The notes beneath the pieces are model-generated. The model did not search any database, had not been told where the DNA came from, and saw only the letters and a program-made list of their open reading frames with translations. The position numbers were made by a program, and so were the translations under genes. Shown in pieces: positions 1-8,658 of a stretch of DNA of 64,000 nucleotides (positions are counted from its first letter, which is position 1; each line of letters starts with the position of its first letter). Origin of the DNA: Aliidiomarina iranensis (GTDB lineage: Bacteria > Pseudomonadota > Gammaproteobacteria > Enterobacterales > Alteromonadaceae); contig NZ_PIPJ01000002.1 of the NCBI RefSeq assembly GCF_003987135.1, positions 496,001 to 560,000 of the forward strand. Direction: 5' to 3'.

Positions 1-707
1 TCATCAATTAAAATAAGAGAATACTTCTTCGCCCTGAAAACTTTTTCGAGTATGTAAAATACTTTCTGTTCACCTGCACTCATGCTTAATGCCGAATAAC
101 GGAGTCCGTCAACTTCAACACCAATAAACTCTTTCCCCGAAGCTTCATGAACGTGATAGCTAGAGTATTTCCTGTTTAAAACAATGGATGCTTTTTCTAG
201 AATAGTATTTATTACATCTTCATTTATGACTTTGGTTGAATAGTTAATTTTTGCTTGCTTCTTCTCTGCTTCTATCATTGGCACACATTTATCAATACCG
301 ACATAGAATATATCTCTGAGAGGCCGATTCGCATACCTAGGCGTCCATCTCACTTGAGTCTTTTTATATTCCCTAGTGACATGGTTATACTCACTTTGGC
401 CTTCCCTGTAGCTATACACGATACTCATCTCACTACCATTCCATAACGCATCAGTGTTTGGCAAAAAGAACCAACTAAATTTATAGTTTTCACCTTCGTC
501 ATTTGGTGAAAATGCGCATGCTAGAGCATGCAGTATCGTTGATTTCCCATTTCCATTTGGTCCGAGAATCGCAGTTACCGGGCAAGAGTCAAAAGTAATT
601 TCTAATTCAACTAAGTTCTTCAAATTTGGAATTCTCATCGAATGTAATACTTGTTGTGAAATTGCCATGTTTATTTTCTCATTAACCTTGAACGGATCAC
701 TCGCCAT
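1..707 (-). CDS. AAA/ABC-type ATP-binding protein, truncated by window edge
   Basis: The frame is open from an ATG at 707 to base 1, giving at least 235 residues; the C-terminus lies outside the window. Walker A (GPNGNGKST, about residues 49-57), an ABC-type signature (LSMSAGEQ, about 207-214) and the start of Walker B (LILID) at the very edge are readable. The short N-terminus to Walker A and the SAGEQ signature fit RecF/SMC-like or OLD-like single-chain ATPases common in defence loci; the subfamily cannot be decided without the C-terminal half. ATG 707 has GGAA about 6 bases upstream; ATG 668 in the same frame is an alternative with a weaker ribosome site. It lies on the same strand as the hsd operon, separated from it by about 210 bases. 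Confidence 0.8.
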   Translation of the reverse strand, partial: MASDPFKVNEKINMAISQQVLHSMRIPNLKNLVELEITFDSCPVTAILGPNGNGKSTILHALACAFSPNDEGENYKFSWFFLPNTDALWNGSEMSIVYSYREGQSEYNHVTREYKKTQVRWTPRYANRPLRDIFYVGIDKCVPMIEAEKKQAKINYSTKVINEDVINTILEKASIVLNRKYSSYHVHEASGKEFIGVEVDGLRYSALSMSAGEQKVFYILEKVFRAKKYSLILID

Positions 708-918
708 TTGCGTTCCGTAACAATGGATCAATATGCATACGCAATGCATCAATCAAAGCACGTATGCTCGTTTATATTTCAGAGGAATAGTCTTTAAGAA
801 CGCTCGCACCTTGAGGAACACTGAATGAACGCCCTCCAACAGAAGTTTGATTGCTTCAAAGCTGCTTATTAAATGCAGGGAATAATACTTATTGAGGCTA
901 AAAGTCTGCAAAAAGTAA
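708..918. other. Gap between hsd operon and ATPase gene, with twin ATGCAT sites
   Basis: No convincing gene is present. The hexamer ATGCAT, itself palindromic, occurs twice at 733-738 and 744-749 separated by 5 bases, just ahead of the ATPase start at 707. This arrangement could bind a dimeric regulator, so the ATPase may have its own promoter here. A 60-codon open frame reaching into the end of the upstream gene shows no recognisable features. Confidence 0.35.
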
Positions 919-1851
919 TTATCTATTCCACGCACTTTTAATTAGCTTGCCGGTTTGATTGTAAATACCGACCTGTTCAATGTAGTGATGGAAGTCACTA
1001 TTTTCGGCAACAATTCGGTTTGCGGATTGCCAATCCACTGTTGTGCGCTCGCGCGCTGGTATCAATATTTGGCTGTCGAAGAGCGATTCAGTGTTGAGTA
1101 GTAACACGCCAATGCCGTGAAGGCTGGCGAGCATTTGTAGTTCGCCTTCTACGTCGCTGTTTAGGCCGGTTGCAACTAGATAGCCGAAGTTTGCCCAGCT
1201 TGAGTTTGAAACCGCTTGGAAAAATGACTTTCGTACATTGCTTTTGGTAAGGTGTTTTTTCACTTCAAACGACCACAAGCGCACAGCGCTTTGATTGCCG
1301 GTTCGCACACAGTCCTTCACAACGCTTTCCCAACCCATATCAAGGGCTTCGAGTGCAACGATGTCGGGATGCAGCCAATGATTGCCGCCGCTGCCGTGCA
1401 CATTTTTTGATTTTCGCTCATCGATGCGCTGGCAATATAAACCATGCTCTTTATTCAAGAACTCGATAAGCAATGGATACAAATCATGCTCACTCAAGCC
1501 TGGTGTTGTGAGCGGCGTATCGACACTTGCGTCATCAGGTTCATCATCCATTTCGGTAAGCTGCTTTGCTAACTCAGGATTAGGCTCCCAGTAATAAATT
1601 CTTGGACGCGGTTTATCTCGTGTCGTGATGTTTGGGCATTTTTCCATTGCTGTTCTTAATCTACTTCCGCCAACCTCTGCTGCCAACTGAGCGATCAATT
1701 TTTCCTCGGTGTTGTAACGAGGATTTTGTTGCTTCTCAGTAATCTCGCTTGGATAACGCTCAATAAAATACATCGCTAAATCACGAGCGGTAAAATGCTT
1801 CTCTGGATGCGCCTTAAGTGTTTCGATGATCATGTCGACGCGAGTTGTCAT
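919..1851 (-). CDS. HrgA/COG2958-like protein: winged helix plus putative PD-(D/E)XK nuclease domain
   Basis: The protein has 310 residues. Residues 1-90 look like a winged helix-turn-helix (start METLKAHPEKHFTARDLA-like, ending in PRIYYW). An acidic linker (about 92-118) leads to a C-terminal domain with HPDIV at 161-165 and FEVKK at 195-199. D163, E196 and K198 therefore form a PD-(D/E)XK pattern, followed by a helix containing Q212 and a hydrophobic strand (FGYLVAT). From memory it belongs with HrgA/COG2958 proteins, which occur beside restriction-modification genes. A nuclease role is inferred from the motif only. Its ATG overlaps the hsdS stop (ATGA), so the two are translationally coupled. 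It may be a modification-dependent partner or an accessory endonuclease. Confidence 0.7.
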   Translation of the reverse strand: MTTRVDMIIETLKAHPEKHFTARDLAMYFIERYPSEITEKQQNPRYNTEEKLIAQLAAEVGGSRLRTAMEKCPNITTRDKPRPRIYYWEPNPELAKQLTEMDDEPDDASVDTPLTTPGLSEHDLYPLLIEFLNKEHGLYCQRIDERKSKNVHGSGGNHWLHPDIVALEALDMGWESVVKDCVRTGNQSAVRLWSFEVKKHLTKSNVRKSFFQAVSNSSWANFGYLVATGLNSDVEGELQMLASLHGIGVLLLNTESLFDSQILIPARERTTVDWQSANRIVAENSDFHHYIEQVGIYNQTGKLIKSAWNR

Positions 1852-3209
1852 GAAGAACTCTCCATTTTTAATACTGAAGGAGCAACACTTAGTTCTCCAG
1901 ATAGCAGCTTTGGCAGTAATGTGTCACGCAACTGTGTTAAAGAAACATATTCATTATTCAAAAACTTTGATTTTGCAAAAAAACTAGACGTTTGCTTTTC
2001 AAGCTTCTCCATCAACTTGTTACCTCCAACAACGATTTTTAAACGCTCAAAATCCTTGGGATATATATGTGGTTGAGCAGCACCCGTCTGCATATCAAAA
2101 ATCGCTTTTTGATGATATTTTAAGCAGATATAAGCAATATAAAAATACGGCGCACTTTGCTTGCAAATGTACGAACTATCTGACGACCAAATATTTTGAT
2201 AATACAAATTCACATAGCCTGCATTCGCGCCCGATGCGCTTATTGTTATTACAGGTCCTACTACATTATGCTCCTTATGATAGTAGGCTGGTTCTATGCC
2301 ACCAGCAACTACTGGGACCTTTCCAGGTTTTGTTTTCGCTTTCGTTATACTTTTTCCCCTTTGGATATTAGCCCAGTTAGAAAAGCTAATTATTTTCCAT
2401 CCCTCCGGCACCTCCCCCAACTCACTATCCTGCATGGCGGAGGGGAAGAGTTCGGCGGTGGTACGAAGTTCGCTGTATTGCTCTGAGTTTTCGGCTCGGA
2501 GCTGGGTGAGTTGTGCTTGGTCTTTGCCGGAAATGGCTTGCATGGCGGCGAGGGTGGCGTCTTCTTGGCTGCCGCCGGCTTCTAGTGCTGCAATTTTGGC
2601 TTTAACGGGATCGAAATCAACAAACCAGCTTTTGAAAATGGCTTGAGCCATTTGTTCTAGGGTTTGATTTATTTTTCGGTTGATTTCGAGCTTTTGATCT
2701 AGAGTCGAAACAACACTAACTATTCTTTCCTGAGTATCTTTCGGCGGTACCGGAAGCTCAACTGATTTAAGCGCCACAATAGTTAGAGCTTTTTGAGTAG
2801 AGCCTATTGATACTTCGTCGAGTTTTTGTTGCGCAGTAGGTGATGTAAGCCAGTAGAAAATATAACCAGGAATTACTGAATTATTATAATTCCTCAGCCA
2901 TGTTAGATTTCCATCTTTGAAATAGAACCTATCAGTGCTCAACACTTGATATGGAACACCGAGAGTTCCAACTGAAGTTAAAAGAATATCTCCTGCTTTG
3001 GGAACTCCGAATTTACCTAGGATTTTTGAAAATTGTTCCTCTGATATAAATAGTTCAGTCGAAATATCATTTCCTTTCGAACGTTCTATCACTTCCTTTG
3101 AACGAAAGAAAGGTACGCCTGAGGTAACATAATCAGCTCGTTTAATGCGCTTGCTCGAGGTTATCTCTACTACTTCGCCCAAACGAACTAAAGGCCAATC
3201 ACAGCTCAT
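1848..3209 (-). CDS. hsdS: Type I restriction-modification specificity subunit HsdS
   Basis: HsdS determines which DNA sequence the HsdM methyltransferase (and HsdR, if present) recognises. About 453 residues show the usual layout. Target recognition domain 1 starts with WPLVRLGEVVEI; a central conserved helix follows (TLEQMAQAIFKSWFVDFDPV). Domain 2 starts with GEVPEGWKI, and a distal helix ends TLLPKLLSGELS. I place the start at ATG 3209 (MSCDWPLV), overlapping the hsdM end by 11 bases; the longer frame begins with TTG at 3224. Both recognition domains look intact, so a bipartite target is expected, but the target itself cannot be read from sequence. Confidence 0.93.
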   Translation of the reverse strand: MSCDWPLVRLGEVVEITSSKRIKRADYVTSGVPFFRSKEVIERSKGNDISTELFISEEQFSKILGKFGVPKAGDILLTSVGTLGVPYQVLSTDRFYFKDGNLTWLRNYNNSVIPGYIFYWLTSPTAQQKLDEVSIGSTQKALTIVALKSVELPVPPKDTQERIVSVVSTLDQKLEINRKINQTLEQMAQAIFKSWFVDFDPVKAKIAALEAGGSQEDATLAAMQAISGKDQAQLTQLRAENSEQYSELRTTAELFPSAMQDSELGEVPEGWKIISFSNWANIQRGKSITKAKTKPGKVPVVAGGIEPAYYHKEHNVVGPVITISASGANAGYVNLYYQNIWSSDSSYICKQSAPYFYIAYICLKYHQKAIFDMQTGAAQPHIYPKDFERLKIVVGGNKLMEKLEKQTSSFFAKSKFLNNEYVSLTQLRDTLLPKLLSGELSVAPSVLKMESSS

Positions 3210-4932
3210 ACCCCAGCCCCCCAAGATTCTTCTTAATCTCTTCCTCTAGCCTTTTGCTCTCTGCGAACTGTTCGCTCAGCTGTGCGGTGAGGCGGGCCAT
3301 TTTCTCTGTAAAGGGTTCGCCATCGTCTTCTTGCACTTTCGCGCCCACATAGCGGCCGGGGGTGAGCACGAAATCGTGCTTTTTAATGTCATCGAGGTTG
3401 GCTGATTTGCAAAAGCCGAGAATGTCTTCGTAATTTTCGCCGCGCTGCCAAGCGTGCAAGGTATCGGCTACTTTGGCGATGTCATCATTGGTGAAATCGC
3501 GCAATACGCGGTCACGCATATAACCGAGGTTACGGGCATCGATAAATAGGAATTCGTTGCGGCGATCGCGTTTTTTCTCGCTACGCACCATGCCGTTGGT
3601 TTTGTCTTTCCTTAAAAACCAAATGCAGGCGGGAATTTGCGTGTTAGTGAATAACTGCCCCGGTAAGGCCACCATACATTCCACTAAATCTTCTTCTATG
3701 AGACGTTTGCGAATTTCGCCTTCGTTATTGGTGTTCGAACTCATAGAGCCATTTGCAAGCAATATCGCCATACTTCCAGTGGGTGCTAGGTGGTGCAGCA
3801 TGTGTTGCACCCACGCAAAGTTGGCGTTGCCTTTCGGTGGTGTGCCGTATTGCCAGCGAATATCTTCCGCTAGCGATTCACTCCACCAATCTTTAATGTT
3901 AAATGGTGGGTTGGCCATCACGAAATCGGCGCGTAAATCGGGGTGTTGATCATCTAAAAAGGTATCGGCGTTTTTCTTGCCAAAGTTAAAATCAATACCG
4001 CGTATCGCCATGTTCATGGCTGCCAGCTTCCACGTGGTTGGGTTTGATTCTTGACCGTACACAGAAATGTGCTTTCTTTGTTCGCTAGCATCGTAATGGT
4101 GCTCGTTAGCGTGTTCTTCAATGAACTTATCGCTGGAAACGAAAAAGCCGCCAGAGCCCATTGCCGGGTCGTAAACGCGCCCAGAATATGGTTCGAGCAT
4201 TTCAACAATTAGAGTAACAATGCTTTTCGGCGTGTAGTACTGGCCACCTTGCTTTCCCTCTGCAAGCGCGAACTGGCCGAGGAAATATTCATACACATGG
4301 CCCAAAATATCTTTGCTGTGCAGCTCTAACTTCTCACCTTTGTGCACAGGCTTGGTGAACGATGTATCCGAAAAGGTGTTTACGAGGCCGAGTAATTTAT
4401 CGTTATCAAGTTGGTATTGGCTAATTCGATTCAAAATGCCTTTAAGTTTGGCGTTGCTCTTCTCTATTTCTTCAAGCGCGTTATCTATGAGCCACGATAC
4501 AGAACGCAATTTTACTTCGTTACCCTGCTTGCCATTTGTTGAAGGCTCTTCTCTCCAAAGCACAGAACCGATAGGTAACACTGCTTTTTCTTTCAGGGTG
4601 TTCCAACGTGCTGGTTTTGGAACCCAAAATACATTGGCTTCGCGATAATAATCGAGCACTTCTAATTCGTTTTGTAGTGCTTGTTCGTATTCAGCATCAC
4701 TATCAAAATCACTGCGCGGTAGGTAATAGATATTATCGTCGCTATCGCTTTTGAATAGCTCCAAAAGCTCCTCTTGGCGTTCTTCAAACGCATCAGACAC
4801 ATACTTGAGGAAAATGAGCCCCAACACTACGTGCTTATAGTTTGCCGCATCTAGGTTAGCGCGCAGTTTGTCAGCAGCTTTCCAAAGCTTATCGTCGAGT
4901 TCTTTTAAAAATTGCTGTTCGGTATTATCCAT
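3199..4932 (-). CDS. hsdM: Type I restriction-modification DNA methyltransferase subunit HsdM
   Basis: This is the N6-adenine methyltransferase subunit using S-adenosylmethionine. In 577 residues it carries the HsdM N-terminal helical domain (LWKAADKLRANLDAANYKH, from about 15). SAM motif I is DPAMGSGGF at 255-263 and catalytic motif IV is NPPF at 341-344. I choose ATG 4932 (MDNTEQQFL) because AGGAAG lies at the right distance; the longer frame adds 21 residues unlike the family. It starts 87 bases after the WYL regulator gene on the same strand and overlaps hsdS. No hsdR is seen in this window; it could lie further left. Confidence 0.95.
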   Translation of the reverse strand: MDNTEQQFLKELDDKLWKAADKLRANLDAANYKHVVLGLIFLKYVSDAFEERQEELLELFKSDSDDNIYYLPRSDFDSDAEYEQALQNELEVLDYYREANVFWVPKPARWNTLKEKAVLPIGSVLWREEPSTNGKQGNEVKLRSVSWLIDNALEEIEKSNAKLKGILNRISQYQLDNDKLLGLVNTFSDTSFTKPVHKGEKLELHSKDILGHVYEYFLGQFALAEGKQGGQYYTPKSIVTLIVEMLEPYSGRVYDPAMGSGGFFVSSDKFIEEHANEHHYDASEQRKHISVYGQESNPTTWKLAAMNMAIRGIDFNFGKKNADTFLDDQHPDLRADFVMANPPFNIKDWWSESLAEDIRWQYGTPPKGNANFAWVQHMLHHLAPTGSMAILLANGSMSSNTNNEGEIRKRLIEEDLVECMVALPGQLFTNTQIPACIWFLRKDKTNGMVRSEKKRDRRNEFLFIDARNLGYMRDRVLRDFTNDDIAKVADTLHAWQRGENYEDILGFCKSANLDDIKKHDFVLTPGRYVGAKVQEDDGEPFTEKMARLTAQLSEQFAESKRLEEEIKKNLGGLGYEL

Positions 4933-5019
4933 TTTTACTTGCTTCCTAATGTGAATCTTATTTTTGTAAGGCTCTCGCGTGATTTTTAAGTACAACGAAC
5001 GGGGGATTTTCGCGAGTTT

Positions 5020-5895
5020 CTAAACCTCAGCAACCGCATACCCCGGCGCCACCGCCAAATTACTGGTATTCACCAAACTAACCCGGTTCCGCAGCCACAG
5101 CTGGTATTCATGCCCTTCAAGGGTGCCATCTTCGGTGCAATCCACGTTCCAGCGGCGCAGCAGGTAACCGGCCATGGCGGCGCGCACTTCAATCGTGAGC
5201 AGGCCGCTAACCATGCCGTAATCCATTTCAATGGCGGCTTTGTGCTTTACGTTGTGCGGGTGTGGCACGAGCTGCAATGGGATCATGCGTTGCCATTCGT
5301 GATCAGCTTCGGCTTCTTCGAAGGTGTCGGCATCGTCAAGAATGCGCACTTCATGAATTCGGGTAAGCACAAAATCGCGAAAGCTCTGGGATTTACGATC
5401 AAACGCGCGCACATGCCAGCGTAAACCGTTATCGACAATCGAGTGCGGCACCAACTCACGCTCATTTTCGCCACTGGTGAGCGAGGTGTAGCGCACTAGC
5501 ACCGCTTTGCCATTCAATGTGGCCTGCACGATACGCGCCACAATGAAAATATCGGGCACGTTTAACGATGAAGGCGCCTCGACCGGAAAACGGGTATCGC
5601 CAATAGCATCGAAGCCATCGGAAATATCATTGGCGAGCTTAATCAGCGTGCGTTTGGGATCGTGCTGGAAAATAGGCGTGAAGGTTTCGGCCTGAAAGTA
5701 GCGCTTTTCTTGGGAATCGTAATACAGGTTATTCGGCGCCAGCTCTTTGTACACATTGAAATCACGCGTGCCCGCCGAAAGGCCAACCGCAAAACGCTGC
5801 ACTAAATCGTTCCGATAAATACTGCCTTTAAACAACAGGCTAAAATCAATGTAGGCCAACCGCTGCCGTTGTGCGAAAGATAGGTTTTCAAGCAT
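5020..5895 (-). CDS. BrxR/CapW-like WYL-domain transcriptional regulator
   Basis: This 291-residue protein has an N-terminal winged helix (about 1-75: QRLAYIDFSLLFKGSIYRNDLVQRFAVG region). A WYL domain follows (about 115-190) in which GLRWHVRAFD at 157-166 takes the place of the name-giving motif, then a C-terminal WCX-type extension. The size and order match the BrxR and CapW regulators that repress BREX, CBASS and other defence loci. Here it is the first gene ahead of hsdM on the same strand, so it probably controls the restriction-modification operon and itself. The ligand is unknown for this copy. Start ATG 5895 is family-consistent. Confidence 0.85.
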   Translation of the reverse strand: MLENLSFAQRQRLAYIDFSLLFKGSIYRNDLVQRFAVGLSAGTRDFNVYKELAPNNLYYDSQEKRYFQAETFTPIFQHDPKRTLIKLANDISDGFDAIGDTRFPVEAPSSLNVPDIFIVARIVQATLNGKAVLVRYTSLTSGENERELVPHSIVDNGLRWHVRAFDRKSQSFRDFVLTRIHEVRILDDADTFEEAEADHEWQRMIPLQLVPHPHNVKHKAAIEMDYGMVSGLLTIEVRAAMAGYLLRRWNVDCTEDGTLEGHEYQLWLRNRVSLVNTSNLAVAPGYAVAEV

Positions 5896-6021
5896 ATTCC
5901 GTTGCCACTTTTTATTGTTGTTGTGCTCTTTGTAAAAGTAGATTTGTAAGCTAAAACCCAGTGTGGTTTATTTTGGTGGGGTTGTAAAGTGTTGTTAAAA
6001 AACACAAGCCACCGTATCTGT

Positions 6022-6050
6022 TTGACCCCTCCATAAAGATTCATTAGAGT
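6022..6050 (+). promoter_or_regulatory. Putative sigma-70 promoter of the thiol-redox cluster
   Basis: TTGACC at 6022-6027 is separated by 17 bases from TAGAGT at 6045-6050, 28 bases before the first gene at 6078. It is a sequence-only prediction. No recognisable CueR- or CpxR-type box was found beside it. Confidence 0.45.
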
Positions 6051-6077
6051 ACGCAGCAACAATGGTTGGAGTAAACA

Positions 6078-6431
6078 TTGAACCAGCAGCAACGGCAATC
6101 TTTAGCACATCGTTTTTTATACATCGCCCTTTTGGTGATGTTTTTGTGTTGGGCGCAGCAATCATCGCTGGTAAACCATTGCCCCTTAAATAACACCTCT
6201 GTGGCGCACCAGCATACAGATGCCGGCTCGAGCACCGCCGCCGCTGCGGATTGTGAATTAACTGAACAACTCCTACAAAATAGCCAAATTGATATCGACC
6301 ATATTGTACTGGTTCTGGTATTTATCTGGCTGCTCACCAAAGTTATTGTTAGCCGCATAGCTGCGTTGCCGCAGCCGCTGCGCTGGCCTCCTCCCCCGCT
6401 TTACCTCAAGAACTGTGTGTTTCGAGAATAA
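6078..6431 (+). CDS. Small predicted membrane protein heading the DsbD-like cluster
   Basis: The protein has 117 residues, starting at TTG 6078 with a TGGAG ribosome site 7 bases upstream. An N-terminal hydrophobic segment (about 13-29, YIALLVMFLCWAQ) may be a signal anchor. A second membrane segment is at about 73-93 (IVLVLVFIWLLTKVIVS). Between them are Cys and His residues (NHCP, AHQHTD, DCEL) that could bind metal, and the tail is proline-rich. It sits 48 bases before the ScsB-like gene, as ScsA does in Salmonella scsABCD, but I cannot confirm homology. A DUF2946-type copper-associated protein is another possibility. Confidence 0.55.
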   Translation: MNQQQRQSLAHRFLYIALLVMFLCWAQQSSLVNHCPLNNTSVAHQHTDAGSSTAAAADCELTEQLLQNSQIDIDHIVLVLVFIWLLTKVIVSRIAALPQPLRWPPPPLYLKNCVFRE

Positions 6432-6479
6432 ATAGGTTGCTGTTAACAGTTACAACCTCTTTTATTTAAAGGAAACACT

Positions 6480-8561
6480 ATGAACATTAAAGCTTTTTAT
6501 GGGCTGTTGCTGTTGAGCATCAGCTTATTCGCACCTATGGCTCAAGCCGCCGATACTGGGTGGCTAAATGATGCCATGCACCCGGAGCTTTCTATTCGTT
6601 TGCAAGCCGTATCGGCAAACGAAGAAGCGAAAACTGTAAATGTTTTACTGCAAGTTGAGCTTGAAGGTGAGTGGAAAACCTATTGGCGCTCCCCCGGTGA
6701 AGGCGGCATTCCACCCAGTTGGGATTGGGCACCATCAACTAACGTAAGCTCGATTGATTGGCAGTGGCCCATTCCTTCTCGGTTTGTGGTGGCTGGCATT
6801 GAAACGCTTGGTTATCAAGGAAGCACAGCGTTCCCGCTTACCGTGCATGTGGAGAACTGGCACGAGCCGGTGGCGTTAGCGGGCGTGTTAACGATGTCGA
6901 GCTGCACCAACATTTGTGTGCTCACCGATTTCCCCATCGATCTCTCATTAAACCCAGCAGAAATCATGCTAGATGCGGAAACTCAGCACCTTTGGCAACG
7001 CGCAGTAAGCACAACCCCAACGCTAAATCATGCGCACTTAGTGCCGCCGCAAGCGCGCTGGGATAATGAAAAACAGCAGTTAGAAGTTAGGTTAAACCGC
7101 CGCGAAGGAAACTGGGCAGAAGCCGATGTTTTCATCGATAGTAGCGAGCCAAACCTTAGCGATATCATGGTTGAATTGATAAGCCTTGAGGTTGAGGGTG
7201 AAACACTCATTGGCCGCTATGCAGTTACACATTGGCTTGATGATCTCGATTTAGCGGAACAAAGCCTGCAAGTTACGGTAACTGATAACGAACTGGCTGC
7301 AGAATTTACCGTTATTGCTGCCGCCGGCAGTTTATCGGATACAGCTGCTGTAAGTTCGATTTGGTTATTCTTCGGTGCGGCACTTATTGGCGGCTTAATT
7401 CTAAATATTATGCCCTGCGTGCTTCCCGTGCTGGGTATGAAGCTGCAATCGGTGGTTGCTGCATCGGGCACCAGCGCCAAACGTGTGCGCCGGCAGTTTA
7501 TTATGTCTGCTTTAGGGATTATGAGTTCCTTTTGGCTTATCGCTATCGGCCTTATTTTTCTTAAGGCTAGCGGTGCTGCTATCGGTTGGGGAATTCAGTT
7601 TCAAAACCCATACTTTATTGGTTTTCTGGCCCTATTAACCTGGCTATTCGCACTGAATTTAGCCGGCGCTTTTGAGGTGCGGTTACCGAGTAAACTAAAT
7701 ACTTGGGCCGCCACCAAAGGTGATGAATCGTACCTTGGGCACTACTTACAAGGTATGTTCGCCACACTGTTGGCTACTCCCTGCTCGGCACCATTTCTTG
7801 GTACCGCGATAGCATTTGCGTTGGCTGCTAATACGCCAGAACTGCTGTTTATTTTCACCGGCCTCGGTATTGGTATGAGTGCGCCTTGGCTGCTTATTGC
7901 TGCGTTTCCACGCATGTTGAAGCTGCTACCCAAGCCGGGTTCGTGGATGAACATCGCGCGCTATATTTTTGCGCTGATGTTGGCTGTAACTGCAATATGG
8001 CTGGTTTCGTTGTTATCCAATCATCTCGCTTACAACATAATTATCAGCGCACTATTAGTCGCTTTCTCAGTAAGTGGCTATTTTATTTGGAAACGGCATG
8101 GCCGAGCTGGTGTTATTGCTTCGCTGGCTGCACTTATATTTGCAGCAGCGATAGCGTTAATCATTGGCGCACTCACTGCAAGCCAATGGAGCCAGGGCGT
8201 TCGCCCAGACCATAACTGGCAACGCTTACAAACTGCTGATATCCCAGGGTTGGTTGCGGATAACAAAGTTGTTTTCGTTGATGTAACCGCCAGCTGGTGC
8301 ATTACCTGCCATGCCAACAAGATTGGCGTGCTGCTACAGCAGCCTGTTTACGATGAATTGCAAAGCGATAACGTGATCACCGTGCAAGGCGATTGGAGCA
8401 CACCAAGCCCATCGGTTACTGCTTACCTTCGAAACCATAACCAATATGGCGTTCCATTTAACATCGTTTACGGCCCAGGCGCTCCAGATGGCATTCAACT
8501 TCCAGTAATTCTCACTAGCGAAGCGGTACTTGCCGCTTTGGAGGAAGCGCGTGGGCGTTAA
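6480..8561 (+). CDS. DsbD/ScsB-family thiol:disulfide interchange protein
   Basis: This inner-membrane reductase passes electrons from cytoplasmic thioredoxin to periplasmic thiol proteins. Its 693 residues begin with a signal peptide (to about AQA-A24). A periplasmic immunoglobulin-like domain carries CTNIC (C142, C146). The polytopic core (about 290-560) holds the two redox cysteines in MPCVLPVLG and TPCSAPFLG. The C-terminal thioredoxin domain has CITC at 607-610. The long N-terminal region resembles ScsB of copper-tolerance clusters more than classical DsbD. The DsbA-like protein encoded next is its likely partner. All expected cysteine pairs are present, so it should be functional. Confidence 0.88.
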   Translation: MNIKAFYGLLLLSISLFAPMAQAADTGWLNDAMHPELSIRLQAVSANEEAKTVNVLLQVELEGEWKTYWRSPGEGGIPPSWDWAPSTNVSSIDWQWPIPSRFVVAGIETLGYQGSTAFPLTVHVENWHEPVALAGVLTMSSCTNICVLTDFPIDLSLNPAEIMLDAETQHLWQRAVSTTPTLNHAHLVPPQARWDNEKQQLEVRLNRREGNWAEADVFIDSSEPNLSDIMVELISLEVEGETLIGRYAVTHWLDDLDLAEQSLQVTVTDNELAAEFTVIAAAGSLSDTAAVSSIWLFFGAALIGGLILNIMPCVLPVLGMKLQSVVAASGTSAKRVRRQFIMSALGIMSSFWLIAIGLIFLKASGAAIGWGIQFQNPYFIGFLALLTWLFALNLAGAFEVRLPSKLNTWAATKGDESYLGHYLQGMFATLLATPCSAPFLGTAIAFALAANTPELLFIFTGLGIGMSAPWLLIAAFPRMLKLLPKPGSWMNIARYIFALMLAVTAIWLVSLLSNHLAYNIIISALLVAFSVSGYFIWKRHGRAGVIASLAALIFAAAIALIIGALTASQWSQGVRPDHNWQRLQTADIPGLVADNKVVFVDVTASWCITCHANKIGVLLQQPVYDELQSDNVITVQGDWSTPSPSVTAYLRNHNQYGVPFNIVYGPGAPDGIQLPVILTSEAVLAALEEARGR

Positions 8562-8658
8562 ATCGCGGCTCCAGAAACATTGGTATTTACCAGCAACCGA
8601 ACAAAACGCCCACGGTTCGTGGGCACTACAAACTTATAAATTTTAATAGGAACTTAAT

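Noticed and set aside
753-935. 60-codon frame between the nuclease-like gene and the ATPase
   Set aside because: No ribosome site, overlaps the previous gene end and shows no domain-like pattern.
5989-6005. GTGTT-N7-AACAC dyad upstream of the WYL gene as its operator
   Set aside because: Only 5-base arms in AT-rich DNA; too weak to list as a site.
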